Positions 33,650 through 46,730 of a DNA stretch of 64,000 nucleotides are shown in pieces. The notes under the pieces were generated by a model. The model made no database searches. It was not told the origin of the DNA and worked only from the letters and a program-made list of their open reading frames with translations. Both the position numbers and the translations under genes were made by a program. How positions within the stretch are numbered: the stretch's first letter is position 1; every line of letters starts with the position of its first letter. Source of the stretch: Blasia pusilla (Eukaryota; Marchantiophyta; Marchantiopsida; Blasiales); assembly GCA_050084515.1 (NCBI GenBank), contig CM114275.1, forward strand, positions 14,198,001 to 14,262,000, written 5' to 3'.

Positions 33650-36600
33650 CTTTAGAAGTGAAAATGAAATCTTATGCTTAAGCTACAAAGGTTGCTCATA
33701 TCTCTTTCTCTCAAGAGCAAGAGATAGAAAAAGAAAACCAATTTGCCCGTAGAAAGAATGTGAGAATCTCAGGTTTGCCGGAAATAGAGAGCAAAGAGGT
33801 GAAGAGTGTTGTCACCAAGTTCTTGGTTGATACACTTCATGTTCATAACGGACTTGGCTCAAGTCGATTGGGAAAACGGGCACACAACCTCGTGCCATTC
33901 TAGTTAAGTTTGTTGATCAAACTCAACGTGATACTGCCATGGTTAACAAGGCCATTCTCAAAGGACGGAGGATATGATTGGATCCTGATCTCACACCTCT
34001 ACAAGTTGAAGCTAGGAGAAAGGAGCTTCCAAAGGTCAAAGAGGCTCAAGAAGGAGGTTTTATTGCTTATCTACGCGATGGTCGAGCAATTGTTTCCCAG
34101 AGAAAAAGAGAGTTATCAACCTAGCAATCCAAGAAGCTGAGAGTGTTGATGTGGAAAATACGAGGCCTTTCAACAACAAACTATATGAGTGCTCTACCAA
34201 TCTGGGGGATGGCGGATATCATCAATATTGTGGAGACTTGGGAACATGAGAGCAATACTATTGCAGAGATGCAAGGGTTTACTTTGGTGGGATCAACATG
34301 GAATCAAAGAAGGCAATGAGCAGGAAGGGGTTATGGCGGTATTGCTACTTTCATCAGGTCTCAATTTCTACCTCTCATTCATCTAGAAGATCAAGATATC
34401 GGGGACCAATATCATTGGCTACGTCTTGGTTTGGCTGGGGGATCTTATTGTTATTTGGCAGTTTGTTATTTTGCACCACTCTCCATGCCTATCTACTCAA
34501 CACGCACTCACAATCGAAGTCAACCATTCCATAGACTTATTAGGGATGTTATCAAATATCAAAGCAAAGGTGAAGTCTTTCTAGTTGGAGATTTCAATGC
34601 TCGCACACGTATTGCTAAATTTACCCAATTCAGTGATTCTTTGATTTCTCCTCTTCTCGAAGAATATGAGGATGGTTTGTGGTCTAGAATCTCTTCAGAT
34701 CTTTCTACAAATCCTTTGACAGAGCATTTTTTAACCTTTAGAGCCACTTGTAATTTGAAAGTTGTTAATGGAACCTCTCATTTTCCCAACTCTCACTCCA
34801 ATACATGTTTCTCCTCTACCGGCGCTAGCACCATCGATTATCTTCTGTCCTCGCCCGTTGATAGTTCTCTTATCTCTACATTTGATATTCTAGAACCTCA
34901 GCCTGAATCAGATCATGCACCTCTTTTGTTTACTCTCACACTGTCAAAGCCAATTCCTCTCTCGACATGTCAATCTATTTTAGCTTCTCCCAAGTTTTGC
35001 TTAGATCCTGGTAAAAAAAATCTTTATACGCTATATTTACAAGAACTCTTGACTCACATTGTATGGAGCCCAGATCCACACACGGCCAGCTTGCAACTAA
35101 CCGAATTGCTCAAAAACACTGCATCTAAGAAGTGCTAGGAGGCTGCCTTGTAATGGGTGGTTTGACTCTGAATGCAAGTAAGCAAGGGCAAGATCAGTTG
35201 ATAAATCTTTGGATATCCCAAGTCGGCTTATTATGACGAGCCTTTACAAATACTTGGTGAAATCTAAGAGACAAGGTTTCTTGCGACGGAAATAAGAGTC
35301 CTTGACAAGGTAGCTGCATGAGGATCCCAAATCATTTTGGAGACGATTAGTAGTACGGTCTTCAAAACTTATTCTTGATCCCAAGTCTTTGATATCTTTT
35401 GCCGAAAAGCTCTTTTTCTTCCCCGATGCTACATCTATGCCACGTTGTGAAGGAATACCTGGCTTATTCTCTGAAGGAGAGGTGATGACTCAACTAAGAA
35501 GATTGGCGAATGGTAAATATGAGGATTTGGATGGTCTTTCTATTGAACTTTTCAAGTGAGGAGGAGATTTTATTGGACCGATCCTCACTAAAGTATTGGG
35601 TGATGCTGCTATCTATGGTTTTCCTTCAACCTGGTCGCTACGGGAGATTGTTCCTATTCACAAATCAGGAAGGAAAGACTTGGTAACAAACTATCGCACT
35701 ATCATGGTGGGTAGTGTTTTTGCCAAGTTTTTTGGGAAATAGGTGGAGTCAAAGTTGAGCACATGGACAGATACTTTCCAAAAGAGAGCACGGGTCCAAT
35801 CTGGTTTTCGTCCAACATACAACACCATCGACCATATCTTGGCCTTGCGTGTTTTATGGGAGAAATCTAAGGGCAATGGAAAAGCTTTGTTTTGCGGCTT
35901 CATCGATTTCAAGAAATCTTTTGATATTGTACCTCGCAAGCTCTTATGGGAAAGGCTGCAAGCCATTGGAGTACCACCAAATCTCCTAGTTGCCGTGGCC
36001 ACGTTATACCATTCCGTTCGGGCCAAGATCCAAGGTTCACAAACTCAAGAGATCTTGAGTACCATTGGAGTCATTCAAGGTTGCCCTCTCTCCCCTACAC
36101 TTTTTGGAGTTTTCATAGATGATATCGAAAATTGGTTGGAGGAATGTGATAGTGAAGGTGTCAAGCTTGGGGACTTTGTCATCAAAGCTCTATTGTATGC
36201 AGATGAGATCATATTACTAGCGCGTGATGGCATTAGTTTACAAAAGCACCTCGACACTTTGGCAAGGTTTTGTACCCAGAATTAGATGGAGGTTAATATG
36301 GAGAAGTCTAAAGTCATTATAGTGAGTACTAGATCCAAGTTCTCGTTCTTTTACAAAGGTCTACAATTAGAACAAGTAAAGAGTTACAAATATCTAGGCA
36401 TCGATTTCTCTAATGACTATAGTTGGGCACTTTGCGTGCAAAAGAGAGTAGAAGCTGGTTACAAAGCTCTGTATTCATTTTTAAACCGGTGTAGAAGAGC
36501 TCATCTTGTATCTTGGAGTCTTAGGAAATTCTTATTTAGGAGCTTAGTGTTGTCGGTGGTCTTATATGGGACCCAAGTTTGGGGCCCTAGTTGTAAGAAG

Positions 36601-37335
36601 ATAGGTTGGGAGCGCGTGGAGAGAGTGCAAAAGATTTTTCTACAAGAAGAATTGGGTGTAAGAAACCAAACTCCGTATGCTATTCTTCTTGCGGAAACAG
36701 GTTGTCTTTCTCTAGAGGCTGAAGCTCTTTACTTGATCATCACTTACATCGCAAGGGTGAGATCACTTGATGTTTCTCGCCTCCCTCATTTAGCTTTGCG
36801 AGCCACACGTTCCATAGGATGGATGGCGGATGTGGTGACTTGGTTGTTCAAAGTGGAATGTGGCAGAATGCGATTGGGACTTGAAACCGATGGCCCTCCG
36901 TGAGCATCTACAGAAAAAATTTCTCAACATTATTTGGAGCAGCCGCGGCACCAAAACTTTTATCAACTTCATGTTAATCCTATGCTTGTATATTGTGAAC
37001 AAGGATACTTACTTGCGGGAATCTCAACGTTTTTACGTCATATTATCGCACGACATAGAACTGGATCTCATAGGCTAGGAATTGAGGAAGGACGATGGTT
37101 TAATATTGATAGAAGTGAACGAATTTGTAGGTTATGTGACGGAGAAAATATTGAGGATGAAGAGCATGTGTTTGTTACATGTCCAAGGTATGTAGAGATT
37201 AGACCAGTTCATAAAATAGATGTGGAGAATTTTTATTCTTTACTACAACTAGTGCCTTATGATTTAGGTTGTTATATTAGGGACGTCATTATTTATCGCT
37301 CAAGTGCTCTAGGCTGTAGCTAGGAGAAGGTCTTC
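33650..37335 (+). mobile_element. LINE copy h: longest ORF2 on the plus strand, lacks both ends
   Basis: It begins mid-ORF1 (TTAGAAGTGAAAATGAAATC) and runs through the ORF1 stop (34122-34124), the ORF2 start (34149) and all ORF2 domains to the stop at 37321-37323. It then breaks into gypsy sequence at 37335 without 3' UTR or tail. The missing tail means its right end was cut by a later deletion or rearrangement, not by target-primed integration. Confidence 0.85.
34149..37323 (+). pseudogene. LINE ORF2 (copy h): endonuclease, RT, CCHC finger
   Basis: The order is an AP-type endonuclease (VETWEHESNTI, FLVGDFNARTR at about 34578, STIDYLLSS, and ESDHAPLLFTLTLS at about 34905), a linker, then RT: ESKLSTWTDTF, QSGFRPTYNTIDHI, LFCGFIDFKKSFDIVP, GCPLSPTLFGVF and LLYADEIILLA. 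The usual YADD reads YADE, which removes a catalytic Asp. The C-terminal region has KSYKYLGIDFSND, LFRSLVLSVVLYGTQVWGP and the CRLCDG...H...C finger at about 37120-37180. Frame breaks occur at 35120-35300, at a CAG-to-TAG stop at 36283 and near 36845. Confidence 0.85.
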
Positions 37336-39806
37336 ACTATCATGATGATGAATATCTCGGCTACCTATGGTCTCCTCATTGGCCTTGGGATCCAAGGACT
37401 CTCCACTAGACCTCGCCATCGAAGTCTTCATACTCTGGCTTTCCATAGCCAACATGCCTAAATAGGCTGACGCGTGCCATCCTGACACTGACTCCTCATC
37501 ACTCTCTCCATGCCATCGAGCTCCAGTTGCATCTCGCTAACTTGGGCTTGCGTTACGACTCAACCCATCTGCATCATGGTTGAGCGTCCCAAGTCTATGT
37601 ACAACCTGAAAATTAGACTCCTGCAACAATAGAGCCCATCTCGCAAGCTTCCCTGTAAGCTTGTCGGACTCCATCAACCACTTCAATGGTTGATGATCAA
37701 TGATGATGGTAAAGGGGTTGCCGAATAAGTCACACCTGAAATGCCCGACAGCCCACATTGCAGCCAAGCACTCAACCTCATACGAGTTGTACTTCGCCCG
37801 TGCAGCGTTGTTTGAGCGGCTAGCATAAGCCACCACGAACTCTCTACCCTCATCATCATGTTGGGTGAGCAGCGCTCCAAGCCCCAACATGCTCCAATCA
37901 GTGTGCAACTGGAAAGGACGCCCCCTAATCAGTCTCCTCAAGATGGGCGTAGACGTCAACCTGTCCTTGAGGAATTTAAATGCTCGCTCCTACTCATCCC
38001 CCTAGTGCTACTCGTGATCCACCTTGGTCACTAAGGTCAGCAGCTTCACAATCGAACTGAATCCCTTGACGTACCGCCGATAGAAGTTCGCCAATCCCAT
38101 GAATACGCGAATACGGCTCACATCTGTAGGGCGTGGGATGCGTGAGATAGCCTCTACCTTTGTATGTTGAACATCAAGCCCCCCTAGGTATATTGTATGA
38201 CCCAAGTACTCAATCTGGTTGTAGAAGAACTTGGACTTGCGTGGATGTAGCTTCAACCCATGTAATTATAATCGTCGAAACACCTCCTCTACATGTCGCT
38301 CATGCTCCTCAACCGTGGCGCTAAAGACTACTATGTCATCAATATAACACCTAGCAAAATCCAGACCAGCCAAGATCCTATCCATGATCCTCTAAAACTC
38401 AGTCGGGGCATTCTTTAACCAAAATGGTAAGAATCGCCACTGATACAAACAATCCTTCCTGTGAGGATTGATGCCCCAAAATACCGTCTTATGCTTGATA
38501 GGCAACTCATGGTATCCGGCTCGCAAATCCAATGAATTGAAGATTACATCAAAGATCTCCTCAGGGGTGGGCATGGCATACCTATCGAACTTTGTATGTC
38601 GATTGACAGGTGGATAATCCCCACACATCTGCCTATCAGTCCAATTGCCATGCACATCCTTCTTGGCAGGCATGATAGTGGCAGATGCATACTCCCCATG
38701 CGACATCTCCACTAGTCATGGCTCCTACTCTGAATCAAAGCCCTCTCCATATCACTGTACCTGTAGGGTCGTCGAAAGATCGGCGTATCACTCGACAACT
38801 CAATGCGGATCCCTGGTCCCTTCAGCATATCCAAATCCTCCATGCTAAACACAAAGCAGCTCCTATAACTCCTGAGGAACTGATGTATCCGGCGCTACTC
38901 TCCTCTTGTCAACTTAGGGCTCATATCTGGCTCCCAAGTCTCCATCATGACTATGGTAGGACTCTCCGGCGCGGGTATCGGTGGTTGCTATGGTGCAACC
39001 CCGTCTCGAACAACAACACTCGGCCGCTCTCCTACAGCCAACTGCAAACTCTGATCTCCTCCACGTGTAGTGCCCGGAATCACGCTCGATGTTGTAGCTA
39101 TCATCTCTTGGCGTACCTGCAAAATATTCCAAGAAGTCAAAGGGTGTCTCTCTCGATCTCCCATGGTGTATAGATCTCTTCGGGTCTCGCCCCCAGCCAC
39201 TGCCTCCACCGTCTCGGTAGGCATGGGGCTCACCAACGCACCCGCTACGGTCTGTCGCGATCTCATCTGACGCTACTCAACGACTCCCAAGCTGAAGATC
39301 CATGTCAAGCAATTTAGGTCCATCGCCTAACCCAAGACATGGCGTCGTGATGCCTCGACATCGACGGCATCTCCAAGTCACTCCTGTGGGAAATCCCATC
39401 GCTCGCTCTCTCTCGTCGGCATTGGGCTCCACCAACCTCTGAACCTGATCATCCCAAACCAAGCCAAGATTGGCCTCCTTGTATGCATAGGAAGTAGGAA
39501 AACTCACAAATGAAGGAAAGGTTACCCGCGGCTTGCCTACCCTGTTGACCACAGTCAACGGTGGTCGATCATCATGCCTCACTACTTGTGAGCGACGACA
39601 TGGATCTAGAATGGAATCCACTAATAAATGGGAGGGGCGCTCCACTCCCGCATACGCCCTCCGTAACACCGCATGGGGCACCAAGTAGACCTCCACCATA
39701 GACGTGGGCGATGGGCTCTAGAACCTACACTCGCCGCATCCAAGAACACCACTGGGCCAATCCAGACACGCACTTGATGAGCACTCATCACTACCCGTGA
39801 CCTAAA
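37336..39806 (-). mobile_element. Ty3/gypsy copy 2, RT and RNase H part
   Basis: On the minus strand, 39699-39277 reads ADERERAMGFPTGVT and CLGLGDGPKLLDMDL. 38870-38740 gives the RT lead-in (GIRIELSSDTPIFRRPYRYS). 38712-38392 gives RT (IMPAKKDVHGNW, MCGDYPPVNRHT, FNSLDLRAGYHELPI, FLPFWLKNAPTEF). RCYIDDIVVFS with the catalytic YIDD follows at about 38340. 38256-38008 has FFYNQIEYLGH and VFMGLANFYRRYVKGFS. RNase H at 37959-37537 has PFQLHTDWSMLGLGALLTQH, YNSYEVECLAAMWAV, DHQPLKWLM and HDADGLSRN. Integrase is not found before the LINE junction at 37335. Several shifts break the frame. Confidence 0.85.
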
Positions 39807-40893
39807 GTAAATGGTAAATGGTAAATCGATCAAGCCCATGGGACCCAAAGGGTCAAAAGGCTGAAAAACACATTACAAGTCCTTCATTCATTGACCCTGA
39901 GAAAGATCCTTAAGACCTTCTCCTAGCTACAACCTAGAGCACTTGAGCGATGAATGATGAGGTCCCTAATATAACAACCTAAATCATACGGCACTAGCTG
40001 TAGTAAAGAATAGAAATTCTCCACATCTATTTTATGAGCTAGTCTAATCTCTTCATACCTTGGACATGTAACAAATAGATGCTCTTCATCCTCAATATTT
40101 TCTCCCTCACATAACCTACAAATTCGTTCACTTCTATCAATTTTAAACCATCGTCCTTCCTCAATTCCTAGCCTATGAGACCCAGTTCTATGACGTGCAA
40201 TAATATGTCGTAAGAACGTGGAGATCCTTGCAAGTAGGTATCCTTGTTCACAATATACAAGCATAGGATTAACATTAAGTTGATAAAACTCCATTTTGGT
40301 GCCCTTCGCTCCAGATGATGTTGAGAGATTTTCAGAGATGCTCACGGAGGGCCATCGGTTTCAAGTCCCAATCGCGTTCGCCACATTCCACTTTGAAGAG
40401 AAAGTCACCACATCCGCCATCCACCCTATGGAACGTGTGGCTCGGAAAGCTTGATGAGGGAAGAAACATCAAGAGATCTCACCCTTGCGATGTAAGTGAT
40501 GGTCAAGTAAAGAGCTTCAGACTTCTAGAGGAAGAATTTTTTCGCAAGAAGAATAGCATATGGAGTTTGGTTTCTTACACCCAATTCTTCTTGTAGAAAG
40601 ATCTTTTGCACTCTTTCCACGCGCTCCCAACCTGTCTTCTTACAACTAGGGCCCCAAACTTGGGTCAAAAGTTCAATAGAAAGACCATCCAAATCCTCAC
40701 ATTTACCATTCGCCAATCTTCTTAGTTGAGTCATCACTCTCCTTTAGAGAACAAGCCGGTATTCCTTCACAACATTAGCATAGATGTAGCATCGGGAAGA
40801 AATAGAGCTTTTCGGCAAAAGATATCAAAGACTTGGGATCAAGAATAGGTTTTGAAGACCTACTACTAACCGTCTCCAAAATGATTTGGGTCC

Positions 40894-42072
40894 TCACGCA
40901 GTCTCTCTTGTCAAGGACTCTTGGCGCAAGAAATCTCGTTTCTTAGATTTCACCAAGTATTTGTAAAGGCTCGTCATAATAAGCCGACTTGGGATATCCA
41001 AAGATTTATCAACGATCGTGCCCTTGCTTGCTTGCATTGAGTCAAACCACCCATTACAAGGCGACCTCCTAGCACTTCTATCCCTGTGGCGCGAAAAGAA
41101 CTTAGATGCAGTGTTTTTGAGCAATTCGGTTAGTTGCAAGCTTGCCGTGTGTGGATCTGGGCTCCATACAATGTGAGTCAAGAGTTCTTGTAAATGTAGC
41201 GTATAAAGATTTTTTTTACCAGGATCTAAGCAAAACTTGGGAGAAGCTAAAATAGATTGACATGTCGAGAGAGGAATTGGCTTTGACAGTGTGAGAGTAA
41301 ACAAAAGAGGTGCATGATCTGATTCAGGCTGAGGTTCTAGAATATCAAATGTAGAGATAAGAGAACTATCAACGGGCGAGGACAGAAGATAATCGATGGT
41401 GCTAGCGCCGGTAGAGGAGAAACATGTATTGGAGTGAGAGTTGGGAAAATGAGAGGTTCCATTAACAACTTTCAAATTACAAGTGGCTCTAAAGGTTAAA
41501 AAATGCTCTGTCAAAGGATTTGTAGAAAGATCTGAAGAGATTCTAGACCACAAACCATCTTCATATTCTTCGAGAAGAGGAGAAATCAAAGAATCATTGA
41601 ATTGGGTAAATTTAGCAGTACGTGTACGAGCATTGAAATCTCTAACTAGAAAGACTTCACCTTTGCTTTGATATTTGATAACATCCCTAATAAGTCTATG
41701 GAATGGTTGACTTCGATTGTGAGTGCGTGTTGAGTAGATAGGCATGGAGAGTGGTGCAAAATAACAAACGCCAAAATAACAATAAGGACCAAACCAAGAC
41801 GTAGCCAATGATATTGGTCAGATATCTTGATCTTCTAGATGAATGAGAGGTAGAAATTGAGACCTGATGAAAGTAGCAATACCGCCATAATCTCTTCCTG
41901 CCCATTGCCTTCTTTGATTCCATGTTGATCCCACTAAAGTAAACCCTTGCATCTCTACAATAGTATTGCTCTCATGTTCCCAAGTCTCCACAATATTGAT
42001 AATATCCGCCATCTCCCAAATTGGTAGAGCACTCACATACTTTGTTGTTAAAAGGCCTCGTATATTCCACAT
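40894..42072 (-). pseudogene. LINE ORF2 endonuclease region (copy i)
   Basis: From MWNIRGL (42072) the AP-type endonuclease includes ETWEHESNTIVEMQGF, GGIATFIRSQFLPL, VFLVRDFNAR (the usual GDFN has R for G), STIDYLLSS and ESDHAPLLFTL. It continues into the basic linker (MTSLYKYLVKSKKRDFLR). A small deletion near 41815 shifts the frame. The change in the GDFN motif would probably harm catalysis even without the shift. Confidence 0.8.
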
Positions 42073-42096
42073 CAACACTCTTAGCTTCTTGGATTG

Positions 42097-42852
42097 CTAG
42101 GTTGATAACTCTCTTTTTCTCTGGGTAAAAATTGCTTGACTATCACGTAGATAAGCAATAAAACTTGCTTCTTGAGCCTCTTTGACCTTTGCAAGCTCCT
42201 TTCTCCTAGCTTCGACTTGTATAGGTGTGAGATCAGGATCCAATCATATCCTCCGTCCTTTGAGAATGGCCTTGTTAGCCATGGCAGTATCACGTTGAGA
42301 TTGATCAACAAACTTGACTAGAATGGCACGAGGTTGTGTGCCCGTTTTCCCAATACAAAAAGCTTGAGCCAAGTCCGGGTTATGAACAGGAAGTGTATCA
42401 ACCAAGAACTTGGTGACAACACTCTTCACCTCTTCGCTCTCTGTTTCCAGCAAACTTGAGATTATCACATTCTTTGTACGGGCAAATTGGTTTTCTTTTT
42501 CTATCTCTTGCTCTTGAGAGAAAGAGATATGAACAACCTTTGTAGCTTTAGCATAAGATTTCATTTTCACTTCTAAAGTTTCAACAACCTCATGCAATCC
42601 TGAACTAGTGGGAGTAGTCACCAGGGATGATGCCTTCTCTTGAACATCCGCAAGAGATTTGGAAAGAACGAGCATCACACGAGAACTATCTTTCAACACT
42701 TTCTTCAAAACCTCTTGCGTTGCCTTCAACTCTCGGATTTGAATATGTGCATGGTTTAATTGAGAAGTTTGTACCTTGAATTCTTGTCAAAGCTCTTTCA
42801 ATTCATGCAAGACCACTTGCACTAGATTCAAGATTTCGTCTTGAGTAGTCAT
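42097..42852 (-). pseudogene. LINE ORF1 protein (copy i)
   Basis: This is a 252-codon frame including the stop, the same length as copy c. It has the coiled coil (IQIRELKATQEVLKKVLKDS), a GLHEVVETLEVKMKSYAK linker, and an RNA-binding part (LAQAFCIGKTGTQP, ILVKFVDQSQRDTA, ARRKELAKVKEAQ). It is broken by TGA at codon 22 (CGA in the intact text, the same change as in copy c) and by TGA for Trp after KGRRI (as in copy h). The terminal TAG is followed by CAATCC. Confidence 0.8.
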
Positions 42853-42894
42853 CCTGTACTCGACTTCACTACATCCCAGAAAGTATAATCGAAT

Positions 42895-43514
42895 CTCCAA
42901 CACCACACAACTTCTGCTCTAGAAATCGGTTGTGCTTGCAATTCTGAGGGCTAGGGCGCCTTCTTATACTCCACGTTGCCTCCAAATGTCAGCTTCATAT
43001 GGCACTCCACCTCAAAGTTATGGCCTCGGCAAGATTCAGATATGAAATCTTCAAATCTACAAGAGCAGAAACTCAAATCTTTCACAACTTCGTGTGTGTA
43101 ACTCGGTTATGCTTGAAATTATGAGGTCTCAAATCTTTATACACAACGTTTCAATGTGTATATGACACTCCACCTCAAAGTTATGGCCTCGGCAAGATTC
43201 AGATCTGAAATCCTCAAATCACTAATAATCACACTTCGTGTGTGATAACCTCATGGTGCAAAGACCATGTTTTTTCTCCTCCATAAAGTTATGGCCGAGG
43301 CAAGACACGTTCATGACAGACTCAAAGTCACAACTTCGTGTGTATAATCGTTGTGCTTGATGATGGGCTCCACCCATGACCAACTTTAAAGCAATATATG
43401 ACACTCCACCTCAAAGTTATGGCTTAAGCAAGATTCAGATCTGAAATCCTCAAATCTAGAAGCGAAACTCAAATCTCTCACAACTTCATGTGTATAACTC
43501 GGTTGTGCTTCACA
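42895..43514 (-). promoter_or_regulatory. LINE 5' monomer array (copy i), decayed
   Basis: Units marked by CTGAAATCCTCAAATC or close variants start near 43050, 43207 and 43441, with CACTCCACCTCAAAGTTATG between. Spacings (157 and 234 bp) depart from 177 because of internal deletions and an insertion near 43230-43380. The orientation agrees with the minus-strand element. Confidence 0.65.
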
Positions 43515-46215
43515 CTAATAATCCATAACCTCAACCATCTCCCTCCTGAGGCAACGCGTTCATCTAAGTGCGTTGATGATGGGCTCCACCACATGTATCC
43601 TGGAGGCCTCCCTAGCTCGTGGTGCCACAATTGATCTATCTTGAGTCCACGTTCTTTGCACATGTGGTCATAATCGTGACTACTCTCGCCAGAACCCATG
43701 GTGGCTACGCTCTCCTCCGCCATCTTTGCGCTCAATGTTCTCGACGGTCCTAAAACATCTCTCAACGTAGGGGAGGTGTTCATAAGAAGCACCCCTCAGG
43801 CACCGTGTCCGAGGGTCCGGTCCAAAGATCACGCGTACCATGACCGGATAGCTCGAGCCTCTGTCACCCCATGAGTGGCGTTGATCAACCGGCGCAAGCG
43901 AGTGTAAGCCTCACGCAAACTCTCATCGGAGTTGTGGGCGCCTCGGAAGTTGTGGATGCTCGCAACTTCTCCGTCCTGCACCCCATGGTAGCTCGCCCTC
44001 AACTCAAAGAAAGAACTCAACCACGAGGGGTTGAACCCGGGACAAACCCGACTGCACGGTGCAAGCTGTCGTGCTAGTGACCCCTCCAAAAATGTCACTA
44101 GTGGAAGAGGCAGTAGCCTCTCATGACTCCTCCTCCTCATCTGGGAACGGCTCCGTCCATGATACATAATGTGGGTCATAGTAGAGCCTCCACGCCTCGA
44201 TCTCACATGCATATCTCTGAGAGAACTCATGGTAATCGCCCATGGCGCCCCTCTAAATCTTTGGAACATACCGTTCCATGCTATAAACGGGTTGAACTCT
44301 CTTGAGTTCCTGGCCCGCTGGGAGTCGCACCAACTCCTAAACTATGCTATAAAATCGTGCAACTCTATCGTGCCTACTGCACCTGAAAACCTACGCGGTC
44401 CTCTACCCCGGTCGTCCATCTTGTATGCCCAACTGGTAGGACCACTCACAATGTGTGGCGATGTGCTCACAAACTCCTCTACACCCTCCCCCTCGTCTGA
44501 CGATGACACAGAAGGAGGTCGAGGTGATCCCTCACGTGGAGACCCTCGGAACCTCGCGCCACTCCGCGTAAAACCTCTAGAGCTACTCTCGAGTTCACTA
44601 CCTCGCCTCTCAAAGTCCCAAACGGACTCCGTCATGACCCTCGTGCCCCTCTCACCCTATCACTCTAAACCTCGTGAGGAATCCCTCAATCACTCATCCT
44701 AAACATGCGGCACTCGATCTACACTCTCTCTTCCCGAGACGTGTAACGTGCGGCAACACGCGGCATGGTGCGGCAAATCGACCAGGCTATCATCTCATCA
44801 ACAACCTACCCTCAACTCCGGACATTCCACATAGGTCTATGTCCCCTAAACCACATACATAAATGATGCTCTCAGCATCCACACACCCAATATCCCCAAA
44901 TAAATCCCAGAATCCCTCACACGTGCAGGGTAAAGGACCAGAACGGGTAACCTGAACACATGTCGATGTCGCTCCTCAGCAACTGCAAATCTCGACCCTA
45001 ACTCGATCGTGGAGACAACTCCTCCAATCAGCAAGTCATACTCCTCCCGTACTGACACTGCTCAAAACTCCTCAATAGACAGTGCGGTCCCAGCGAAACG
45101 GTGCGGCGTTGCATGCGGCACGGAACGGCTATGAACGGCACGGCCCTCGATGGTGGGATGCGGCACTCGGCGGCATACCCTCCTCAATCAACAATAAACC
45201 CACACTCTGCTCCACAATGACAGTGTGGCTCCGCGATCGAGACGGTGCGGTGCGGCCACGAGCAGCACGGCGCGGCAATTGGCGGCGCGTTGCGGCTACG
45301 GGCATCACGACATGATACTCGATCGTCGTCGAGCGGCTACCAATCACAACATAGCAGCATGAAATCAAAACTCAAACACCATAACCGGAGGTCATCTACC
45401 ATCACTGGTTGATGAAGAAACTGCAATGACGATGGCGGCCAAAACAAAGTACGTGGTGGCGACGCAAGTCAGGGAATCAACAAACGTCGTGGAAGACCCT
45501 CCACTCCGTAATGGCGGCAATGGCACCCAAAGGGTGGACAATGGACGGTGGACCGTTGACAATGATGGTTGACCGCTGATGGTGCCGGTTGACCATTGAT
45601 GGTGACGGTTGACCATTGACCATTGACGGTGACTATGATGGTGACGGCCGCCGCCGGTGTGGCGGCTGATTTAGGGTTTGCACAATTTAACCCTAAAAAT
45701 CGCCTAGCAATGGCAGTTTTACAAGATTGACCATAACTTTTTGCTCGCAACTCCAAATTGCACACTGTTTGTTGCACAGCGTGCACAGCTTCACAATCTA
45801 CGCCAGCATTAAAAAATATTTAGAATCTAACATTTCAGTAAAAACTGACAGGGACTGTCGTAAAGCCCAATGTCTCTTTCTCCTACACAAAATTTGGCAA
45901 CGCTTCCGCGCTGATTTCTCCCAACGAAAATGTAAAATCTGTAAAAATACAAATCAGCAAGCTAGATGGTGCTCCCGAGAGCACCAGCATGGGGCAACCC
46001 GCACCCATACTCAATCCCTATCAAAAATTGGGCAGCGCTTCCGCGCGCCACTCTTCCACACGAAAAATCGGCAAATGCAAAGAATAATGAAAGCAGCCCT
46101 TGCTCCGGTGAGCACTCCCATGAGCCGCTGAACGGGCAATACGGTCCCCAACCTGCAAAAACAGCGAGTGACCAGCGAGCGCCCCCCATGAAGCTCTCTC
46201 ACTCTCTCATTCTCT
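43515..46215 (-). mobile_element. Ty3/gypsy copy 2, leader and gag part
   Basis: The minus frames 44635-44342, 44269-43829 and 43792-43478 give TESVWDFERRGSELESSSRG, GPTSWAYKMDDRGRGPRRFS, GTIELHDFIA, FNPFIAWNGMFQRFRGAPWA, LRRLINATHGVTEARAIRSW, VLLMNTSPTLRDV and ESVATMGSGESS. They match the copy at 7396-8300 and read as Gag. 44640-46215 is leader or LTR-like DNA with many GCGGCACGG words (45060-45310) and a run of GGTTGACCATTGATGGTGA repeats (45555-45640). The frame is broken. Confidence 0.65.
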
Positions 46216-46229
46216 CTTTGTAAAGTAAG

Positions 46230-46730
46230 TTCTAATCTCTCTCTCCACCATCTCACACCATAGCTTTCAAGGTGTGCACTCTCTCTCATGTCAAACCAAA
46301 CCCACTCTCCTAATGAGAGGCTTGGGTTACACTCACAAGGCAAGGTACCATAGCTCCGCCATCTCATGCCAAGAGGTTCAACAAAGAGAGAATGAGCTCT
46401 TAAGCTCTCTCTCCTAGAGGTATACCCCTCCCTCTCCCAAACTCTCTCCATGGTAACCTATTCTCCCAAGTCACCTCCTTGGCTCTTGACCTGATGAAGA
46501 GGTCAAGGGTCACTCACCAAAAATAGAAAGTCGATCATATACTCAAAATGGTACTTACCTAAAATAGTAAGTTCCTCAATATGGCTCCAAATGAGCCGAA
46601 ACGAAGGGGAAACCTGCTCTCTCAGGTTTCCCGGGGCCTCAGCAGGTCATCCGCGACCTACTGAGTGTGTCCTCCACTACTCACGAAGGCGCTCTATTAG
46701 ATCTCACCAATCTATCCTAAAAGACGTGAC
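46230..46730. repeat. Dispersed 500-bp repeat, copy B
   Basis: This matches 30957-31465 from AATCTCTCTCTCCACCATCT to ATCTATCCTAAAAGACGTGA, with scattered substitutions. It joins LINE RT sequence directly at 46731. In copy A the same end joins a different sequence. Confidence 0.75.

Larger units (their letters stand above)
39807..43514 (-). mobile_element. LINE copy i, inserted in gypsy copy 2, RT core deleted
   Basis: From right to left it has monomers (43514-42895), ORF1 (42852-42097), the ORF2 endonuclease (42072 to about 40900), a short pre-RT piece, a deletion joint at about 40665 (DGLSIELL next to TQVWGPSCKK), a second joint near 40530, the finger region 40345-39923, 3' UTR and the tail ATGGTAAATGGTAAAT at 39812. 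The gypsy pol and gag lie on its two sides. The RT core, including YADD, is gone. Confidence 0.85.

Noticed and set aside
45060-45400. GCGGCACGG-rich tract as a coding region or CpG island
   Set aside because: Frames in it are low-complexity Arg/Ala/Gly on every strand; it sits in the gypsy leader and has no gene beside it.
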